64,000 bases of DNA from Calonectria ilicicola (taxonomy: Eukaryota > Ascomycota > Sordariomycetes > Hypocreales > Nectriaceae). Under the pieces are notes generated by a model. It searched no databases, was not told where the DNA came from, and worked only from the letters and a program-made list of their open reading frames with translations. The stretch lies in assembly GCA_020809705.1 (NCBI GenBank), contig CP085831.1, positions 3,224,001 through 3,288,000 of the forward strand, written 5' to 3'. Shown here piece by piece: positions 56,841 through 64,000 of this stretch; positions within the stretch are counted from its first letter, which is position 1, and every line of letters starts with the position of its first letter. Both the position numbers and the translations under genes were made by a program.

Positions 56841-58206
56841 ATGAGGGATGATACCCCCAGTCTCTACGCCTCAGTTGGCGTGACGTTGCCCATCGCAACT
56901 CTCGCATTGGTTCTTCGGCTTGTTTCGAGGCGGCTCACCAAGGCTGGATATGGCTTTGAAGACGCGCTTGCCGTTATCGCCTACGTACGATGAATTCTCC
57001 ACTGCTGCGCGATTATCGCATTGGTAACCTCATCCTTTAGCTCGGGTCTTTGGGATACACCATTGTTGCCCTGATCTGTATGGAGACCCTTAAATACCAA
57101 GTTTACCATTGATCTGGAGGCATCTAATCATTACATAGGGGCCGTGTATTATGGGCTTGGCCGGCCGATGGAACATGGGCTGTCTGATAACCTGACCTAT
57201 GCCGAAAAGTTCAAGAAATCCTGGATGCTGCTATGGTGTGGGAGTATGACCTACTCATTTGCCATTGCCTTTTCCAAGTTCGCCATCTTGACACTTTACT
57301 GGCGCCTTTTCAAATACTCTAGTATTCGGAGACCCATCCAACTGCTCTCGGCACTAACCGTCTCATGGTTTATTTTACGATTGTTCATGGTCACACTTCA
57401 ATGCATTCCGATCCGGGCCCTCTGGACCGCCGCCATCAAAGAAGAAAAGTGCAATGTCCGCGAATCGACCTTTTTCTTTTCAACCGTCTTGACGCACGTC
57501 TTGATTGACTGCGCCATATTGACACTTCCCGTAATAGAGGTTTGGAAGATGCAGCTCCCAAAGGGCCAAAAAATTGCCGTCAGCGCACTTTTTACGTTTG
57601 GCACGCTGTAGGTCTACAAATCTAAATTGAGGCGCTCTGTCTAATTTATTTCACAGAACTTGCATTGCCTCGATTTTCGTGGTTATCCACTCCTTCCAAT
57701 TCAAAGCGGACTCGAAAGAGATTACGCTAGAAATGGGCATCCACACTGCCTGGGCCGTAGCTGAATGCAATTTGGCAGTAATAGCTGGTAGACATATACC
57801 TCTAGTCTTTTTTTAATGATCGGCTAATAAATTCTTTAAAGCTTCTCTTCCGCTTCTTCGACCTATCTTCCGTAGAATCCTGCCTGGTTCATTCTTGACC
57901 TCGCACGACGAGGACCAATCAGATCCGAAGACCTCCCCTATAAGCAACGCCATTAGTAGGAACTCTAAGCTCAACCCTTTTGCCAAGCCAACTCAGCGCG
58001 ATGGTGATGGATCAAGTTCGACACATGAACTCGCGAATCGGCAGAGTGGCATTGCAGGGATTGGTATACTCGATCCCGGTCATGAAACTAAAAGCATCAT
58101 GTCAAACCCTTGGGGGAAACGAATGTCAATGAAAGATACTGATGACCTGGAACATGGCATATTTATGCAGAAGGAGGCGAATACGCCAGGGGATAAGGGA
58201 TTATGA
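56841..58206 (+). CDS. fungal rhodopsin-like/PTH11-type seven-helix membrane protein
   Basis: Exons 56841-56984, 57041-57077, 57139-57607, 57657-57787 and 57842-58206 give 381 aa, all in frame. The start (MRDDTPSLYASVGVTLPIAT) leads directly into TM1. The motif RRLTKAGYGFEDALAVIAYL is typical of fungal rhodopsin-domain proteins (acidic residues at the TM2 entry). Further helices include SKFAILTLYWRLFKYSSIRR, a long FILRLFMVTLQCIPIRALWT with the usual Cys, and SALFTFGTLTCIASIFVVIH. The cytosolic tail is Ser/Lys-rich. The family is abundant in plant- and insect-associated ascomycetes; ligand and signalling partner are unknown. Confidence 0.85.
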
Positions 58207-58602
58207 CGAAAATAATTGAGTTGCATATCCCAACCCGAATTGTATATTGACTCTTGCACTGTTCATATCTGAAAATTAATTTCGAAATATATTACAATAC
58301 CCATCACTCAACGTTCGCCGTGGATTTCGCGTGTGATGACTCTTGCTGGTCGCATACACGCCCGCCCAGTACGACTTTCATTGCTGAGAATATAATAGGT
58401 ATGATCTGGACCTTGAATCTCTACAAAGTCGTGTAAAATTGAGAAGATGAGTCATCATGCATTATGCATGCTGACCTAAACCACTGGATACAAATACCTC
58501 GACTTGGATACAATGTTGCACGTGTGTTTTCTGACTATCTACCAACTCCAAAAAAAAAAACAACGAGAAGTCACTGAGTACGAAAGGAATTCAATTCCCA
58601 TT
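58207..58602. other. intergenic
   Basis: About 400 bp between two plus-strand genes, with an A10 run near 58551. An upstream in-frame ATG at 58513 could extend the HET protein by 30 residues. Confidence 0.5.
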
Positions 58603-60578
58603 ATGGATATGGATATCGACTCTGACTCTTCAGAAGAAAATGCACGATTGTGTCATACATGTTCTGGAATTAATGCGGAAGCGCTCGTGTCGGCAGATGG
58701 GTATCGCCACGCTCGTAATCGAACAGAGCTCGCCAAGAAAAAACCCTTCTGCGACTTGTGCAATTTGCTATCAGCGTACATTGACCCAAGCTCAGTCAGT
58801 GAATTCAACTCGCATTACTTTGGCGACTACCAAAATGTAGTTTTAAAAGCAGCCTTTGCAGATCCTAAAACCCCGCATCTCGGCAAAGTGCTCACAGCCA
58901 CTATCGACACCGACACTGCTGGAACCTTGACCAAACAACTGAAAGAGCTGGAGGTATGGACTTCAGTTGGTAAGGAAACTTGTCCTGGCACATTATCGCG
59001 TTTGCTGAAAACAGCAACTATCTAGGTGATCCGGCCGCACAGCTTGGAGTTCCCGTTATGAACACACATCTCACAAACACCAAATCGCCCGAAACATTCC
59101 AGTTCATTATTTCGTGCTTGGACGAATGCAGTATGCACAGCTGCAGAACACCCTTGAGTGTTCATAACTCACAATCAGCCCCCTCGAGATTACTTGACGT
59201 CGGCGCCGGGTCACTACGTCTCGTCGATGTTGGAAAGGCATGTCCTACTTACATCGCTCTGAGTCACTGCTGGGGTACTAATCTCTCAAAATACATGACT
59301 GTATCGACCAACATCGCCAACAAGAAGACTGCCATAGATTGGCAAAATCTGACACCAACTTTCAGAGATGCGATCGAGATAACCCGTCGGCTGGGAATAC
59401 AATACCTCTGGATTGATGCTCTCTGCATTATTCAAGACTCTAGAGATGACTGGGCCAACGAGTCCATAAAAATGGGAGACATCTATCATAATTCATTCCT
59501 CACCATCTCAGCAAGCCACGCTCGCGATGGTTTTGGGGGATGCTTCAACAAACAGAGCGCAGTTGGTCTAGGAGAACACTCCATCACCATTACGAACAAG
59601 AATAGTTCAGGGCTCACTTCTTCCATCATTGTGACTAGTAAATTCCGGTCCCATGCGCCTAGGATTGTGGAGGATAGCCCAATCAATAGCCGCGGTTGGG
59701 TTTATCAGGAGCGCATTTTATCGCCACGAATCTTGCACTTCGCATCTACCCAGTTAGTCTGGGAATGTAGAGAAACCTATAGACTGGAGAACCTGAAGCC
59801 TTTAGATGTGCCAACGATTCCATCAACGGTTCTTTGTCCGGATACAGTGGATATTTCTGTGTTGGTGGAGAGGTGGCACATGGAGATTGTTTCTATTTAC
59901 TGTAAACGGGACTTTACAAAATACGAAGATCGTTTGGTGGCTCTCGCCGGCATCGCGCAAGTATATCAGTCGCATATAAAAGACCAATATCTCGCCGGAT
60001 TTTGGATATCTCATCTTGCTTACGGACTTTCATGGAAGCACGGAAAACGGCATACAGCTCAAAACCTAAAAGAGCATCGAGCTCCGACTTGGACGTGGGC
60101 GTCTCACAACGGTGATATTTCTTGGCAGAGGTTGTCCGGTTTCTCTCCAGATGCCTGTTTCTCTCTTGTTGCTAGCCATATTGAATTCGACTTAACAGCT
60201 CGAAAGGAATTTAGCCCGGTCAAAGGCGGTTATATCATCGTGATGGGGCGTGTTGCGAAAGTTACTCGCATTGGCCTTCAGGTCACGTCCGTATTCGATG
60301 AGACGGACTTTGAGCTGGGCCAGATCAATGGAAAGCTATTTCCTGACAACGTTGATAGGCTACAGGAAATCGCAAAAATGCCTGACGTATTCGCCCTTGC
60401 TTTGGGTCATGTTCCACATTTTTCGGCAAAAAGCACCTTGGTCCTTGTCCTTGCACCAGCTCCAGGTGGACGAGCAGGATATGTGAGATTAGGCCATGGA
60501 ATTATCCATTTTTCTACACCTGATGAGTTTAAAGATTTCTGGAATGGAATAAAATCTCAAGAGCTCAATTTGTATTAG
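58603..60578 (+). CDS. heterokaryon-incompatibility (HET) domain protein
   Basis: Exons 58603-58969 and 59026-60578 give 639 aa; the intron has GTAAGG and a CTATCTAG acceptor. The classical HET domain starts at about residue 197: YIALSHCWG, then AIEITRRLGIQYLWIDALCI, followed by IQDSRDDW, the MGDIYHNSFLTISASHA block, and RGWVYQERILSPRILHFAST with WECRE. An N-terminal Cys-containing segment (RLCHTCSGIN...FCDLCNLL) precedes it, as in many HET proteins. The C-terminal half resembles the usual HET tail (APTWTWASHNGDISW). HET proteins mediate non-self recognition and programmed cell death after cell fusion. The start at 58603 is preferred over 58513, which would add a Lys/Gln-rich extension. Confidence 0.92.
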
Positions 60579-61106
60579 CACAATTAGTTTGTTTTGCTAG
60601 AATAGCTTTTCAAGTCAAAGTGGCACCATGCACTAGATTGACGTGTGATAAGTAACCGCTCTGATATAGGAGCCAGTTCACGGTATAGAGCCATTTACGC
60701 GGTTTCGATAAATGAAAGGAAATAAATTGAGTGTGAATGGGTCGCAATGTAGACGAGAGAAAATCATAATTTCATTATTGGTTGTTCAAATGTCCTTTGA
60801 TAAAATGAACGCCTTGGTCTCTAAACGAATGCGATAGTGACGAAGAAAATCATCTTTACACTGATAAAGTGTAGTACACATAACGGAGCCTAGTATCATC
60901 CCCTGTAAGATTCATTTTACAAAGAAGAGATTGTTTCCAAATGCGCTGATAGCAGCTTTGGACAAAACATGGCTGGCATGACTGGTGCATGGCTGGCCTG
61001 AACATAATTCTGTAGCCGCTTGCCGTGATGGGTATACAAACATAAAAATAAACTCCACCCCAACCGAACATGGCATGACTGTAACTTATTTATCTTCACA
61101 TCTCCT
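60579..61106. other. intergenic between convergent genes
   Basis: About 530 bp; nothing recognised. Confidence 0.5.
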
Positions 61107-61890
61107 TCATCTCCGATGGTGGTGGCTATGAGAGCGCCGACGTTGCTCTTCCCGGCGTCGCGCAATCTCTTCTTGCTCTCTAGCTCGCTCTTGTTGGCGA
61201 CGAGCTTCCTCTATTGCAGTATTTATGATGAGATGGGGCTTCATTTCCTTCAGGAATCCGACATAACTCACCAATTGATTCTGGGTCAGCTGGCTCTAAA
61301 TGGTATGTTACATGTTGGGTGTCGGTGTCACTTCCATCGGCGTCATCATACCCTCTTACATGCCGAGCTCGCGTTCTTCGATGGTGGCGGCTGTGTCTAT
61401 CCGAGTGCATACCCGCATCCCTGTCTGCATAGCTGTTGGAGTATCCAGCAGAGCGTCTGTCGGTGTTGGGATCAACATAACTTGGGGAATAATTTTGTGA
61501 ATAGTCGTTGGTAGGACTGTATGTGTAACTACTTGTAGAACTACTTGGATAGCTACCCATCGCACTATTTGTGTAGCCGCTCGTGTCGCTGCTCGCATAA
61601 CTGACATTATAAGTGTTGCCATAGCTATTCGTCCCGCTGGTCGAGGATGGGTTGGTATAGCTGGTTGGATAGTAGTTTGCATAGCTGCTGCTGCTACTAT
61701 TGGAGTAGTCGGGATCGTACGATTGAGGTTGGCCCGTGTCGTAGCCAGCAGAATAATACGATGTTGACCTGGCCCCAGAGCCTGTTGTATTGTAGGGCTC
61801 ATCATCCACCACGGGCGCCATCCACGGGGCCGAAGAATCGCCGACGTGCGATCCATAGTGCGGGTTGCGAAATGGGTCTTGGTGAGACAT
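61107..61890 (-). CDS. Tyr/Ser/Asn-rich low-complexity protein with Arg/Glu-rich C-terminal helix
   Basis: Exons 61890-61272 and 61210-61107 give 240 aa. Reading through the intron gives an implausible Cys-containing end, whereas splicing (GTGAGT...GCAATAG) gives EEARRQQERAREQEEIARRR and a His-rich C-terminus. The N-terminal two thirds are a low-complexity run of Tyr, Ser, Asn, Thr, Gly and Pro (for example SYASSDTSGYTNSAMGSYPS), prion-like in composition. A basic Arg/His patch (DRHSRHHRRTRARHVRGYDD) separates it from an acidic stretch. No folded domain is visible. Such proteins can phase-separate or bind RNA; function here is unknown. On DNA level the low-complexity tract is an irregular tag/gta-rich repeat. 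Confidence 0.7.
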
Positions 61891-62372
61891 GGTGTTGATG
61901 TTGGTTGAGATCAAGATACTCTCTCGTATGTGGTAAAAAAAAAAAAAAGTGGACAGTAGACGAAGAAATAAAATCGAATCTTATCAGCTAGGGTAGTGAA
62001 TCATGGTGAACCATGATAACACACATGATGCGTCATTAAATCTAGGCAGAATTGGTTTTAAGGCTGCCAAGTTGGGCGGTTGAAACCCTGCGCCTTGCTT
62101 GATTTGTGGGATTTGGCACAAGCTGAATCAAAGTGCAACAAGAGTGTGGCAGCGTCAGCATTTAGGTCACGCCACGTCATCCCGTGGTCAACGCAGAGCC
62201 TCAAATCACATGGTAAGGCATTTCAACCCGCTGTGCTTTTGGGCTGAGCTATTCACAAATTCTCATTGTTCCCCCCCCACATTAGAGCCACCATATTCGC
62301 CGTGCATGGACCTAGAATCTCAGCAACACACATACGTTTCAACTCCGCTTTGCGAGACGACATTATCGAGTC
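61891..62372. promoter_or_regulatory. bidirectional intergenic region
   Basis: About 480 bp between divergent genes (low-complexity protein on -, DUF6594 protein on +), so promoters of both lie here. An A13 run at about 61936 and a C9 run near 62271 are the only visible tracts. Confidence 0.4.
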
Positions 62373-63415
62373 ATGGCACAACCGTCTGGGTACGATAGGC
62401 TCGCGAGGCTGATGGCCGAGCACTCGGAGACTGCCATATTTAAAAAGTTCCAGGCCTTATCTGCGGAGAATCTGCTATTGATGCAGGCGGAGATAGTCGA
62501 CTTGGAGACTGAACTCCGGGAATATCAAAAGGAAGACAAGGAGTCCAGCGACGAAGAAAGAAAGTTGTACGGGCGCGACTGGTATGCTCTCCAAGCGTCA
62601 GCAGATGAAGATGCACAAGATGGCAACGGCGGTCAGCAGTGGAAGACCTTGCAAGAGCTTCGATCCAAATTGGATAAATATCGTGAGTTTAAGTTGGAAA
62701 GTAAGAATTTGGCCTTTTTGGCCAACTAACCCAGTCCATGGCAGAAAAGGCATTACTTCAACATCATAGCATATCCAAATTGAACCAAGCCTCTTCCAGA
62801 AGTGTCAAGTCCTTGGATACATGGATGAAGCGTACAGACATGGGAGATGTACGACTTGTAGGTCGAGATCGCGACATTTGGGCGAAGCCCGACATGAAAG
62901 ACCTCGTCTGCTTGCAGGACTCGGAGGCGCAGGATATGTTCACCAAGTGGCTCTTGGACTACCCGATTCACTATTACCACCAATTAATTGGTCGACACAT
63001 TCACGTACGTTATGAAACCAGAAATATTTGAATCAATGTCTTCTTTACTAACAATACCACAGAACGTTGAACCAGATGAACAATTAGGGAGAACGATTGT
63101 ATATCAAAACGAAAAGATTGCTACACTCGTAAGAGCTGTGGCAACGGTGATTGCATGCATGCTCCCACTTATGGGAATATTGATTTTGTACTCGGTCAAC
63201 GACATGGCCAAACGCCTTGGCATAATTGTCAGTCTTACGGCTTTGTTTACAATGTGCATGATTGGAACAACCTCGGCGAGCACAAAGGATATTTTCTCGG
63301 CCACTGCAGCGTAAGAAGATCATTTGCATATTAATGGTACGATTAACTAATTGAATGCAGATTCACTGCGGTGCTTGTAGTTTTTGTTGGCACGACGACT
63401 GGTGGAAGCAGCTAG
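62373..63415 (+). CDS. DUF6594-family membrane protein
   Basis: Exons 62373-62682, 62745-63004, 63063-63310 and 63361-63415 give 290 aa in frame, with standard splice sites. The N-terminal part has the family pattern: SGYDRLARLMAEHSETAIFK, then LSAENLLLMQAEIVDLETEL with acidic and coiled-coil character, followed by KLYGRDWYAL and LRSKLDKY. At the C-terminus two to three hydrophobic helices (AVATVIACMLPLMGILILYS, then GIIVSLTALFTMCMIGTTSA, and FTAVLVVFVGTT). The family is frequent in fungal genomes near HET genes and has no established function. The last intron leaves only a short C-terminal exon. Confidence 0.85.
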
Positions 63416-64000
63416 AATTTAACACTGACTTGTTAAATGGCGCATTGGAGAATGGGGGAGTTGAACATGAAATGGAAAAGGTCATTAATTTATGACATGA
63501 TACCTATTTTCGTCATGAAGTAATTTTCTCTCGAAATTTAAGACATAAACACGCTAGCCTCCGATCAATATTTTAAAATGCCAGGTGGGAAGCCTTTTTT
63601 ATAGCAAGTCGTACTGAACTTTGCAACATCCTCGCTATTTTTACTGGTATTTTACAGTCAGATATCAATAGATAGCTACGGCTCTCGATGCATTGAATTG
63701 GAAGCTCTTGTCTTTTCTCTATGGAAAGGATCTATCTAGATCTCTGGTGGCTGCTGCTGCTACTGCTAGCTGTTGGAGGCTGTGACGGCCGCTGGCTTTG
63801 GGGTAACAAGGTTTGATCGACATGACGATCACGATTTGGCCTCGATACTCAATTGGCCAGGGCCGTGGTCAATAGATTAATAAGTCGGGCTGGTGTGTTA
63901 TTTAGTATGGTGTTTTGGGGCCGTCTGTGGCCGTGGCCGTCTTCTTATTGCTTTTTTTGATGCCGGGTAGTCCAGGCAACAGACCTACATAACAGTCGTC
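63416..64000. other. intergenic at the window end
   Basis: Includes a small gctgctgctactgct triplet run near 63750 and several ggccgt repeats near 63920; no gene seen. Confidence 0.5.

Noticed and set aside
1..64000. CRISPR arrays, rRNA, telomeric repeats or bacterial operons
   Set aside because: None seen; the window is eukaryotic and shows no such repeats.

Overview
The window looks like nuclear DNA of a filamentous ascomycete (Pezizomycotina). Genes carry short introns (about 46-105 nt) with GTAAGT/GTATGT-like donors and CTAAC-like branch sites, and the families present are fungal: HET proteins, DUF3176 and DUF6594 membrane proteins, a rhodopsin-like fungal 7-TM protein, an F-box protein, a GH76 cell-wall mannanase, a fungal NRPS and KEX2-type peptide precursors. 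I cannot assign a genus. Exon models were built by hand; for nearly all spliced genes the exon lengths sum to an exact multiple of three.

Layout. 0-7.7 kb: a secreted Cys-rich protein, a HExxH metalloprotease with two in-frame stops, an unknown protein, an F-box protein with one in-frame stop, and a heavily decayed gene. 9-20.7 kb: a small specialised-metabolism island, all on +, with a PRISE-like reductase, a single-module NRPS (half C-A-T-C) and an amino-acid permease interrupted by one TAG. 21.3-22.9 kb: an aminoglycoside-phosphotransferase-like kinase with one TAG. 26-33.2 kb: GH76 mannanase, a seven-exon HET-like membrane protein, and a 2-oxoglutarate/Fe(II) oxygenase. 36.8-39 kb: a protoglobin and a secreted precursor of three disulfide-type peptides separated by KEX2 sites, the most interesting locus here. 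41.8-49.2 kb: a tiny zinc-finger protein, two secreted or Cys-containing proteins each with one in-frame TAA, and a small kinase-like protein. 50-63.4 kb: DUF3176, a decayed gene, a rhodopsin-like protein, a classical HET protein, a Tyr/Ser-rich low-complexity protein and a DUF6594 protein.

Two themes run through the window. First, it is accessory-type DNA: long gene-poor gaps, HET/allorecognition-type genes, secreted small proteins and an NRPS island. Second, an unusual fraction of otherwise well-preserved genes contain one (sometimes several) in-frame stop codons at places where the reading frame continues smoothly on both sides. This could be recent pseudogenisation, a mild RIP-like C-to-T process, or sequence error; it cannot be settled from the sequence alone.
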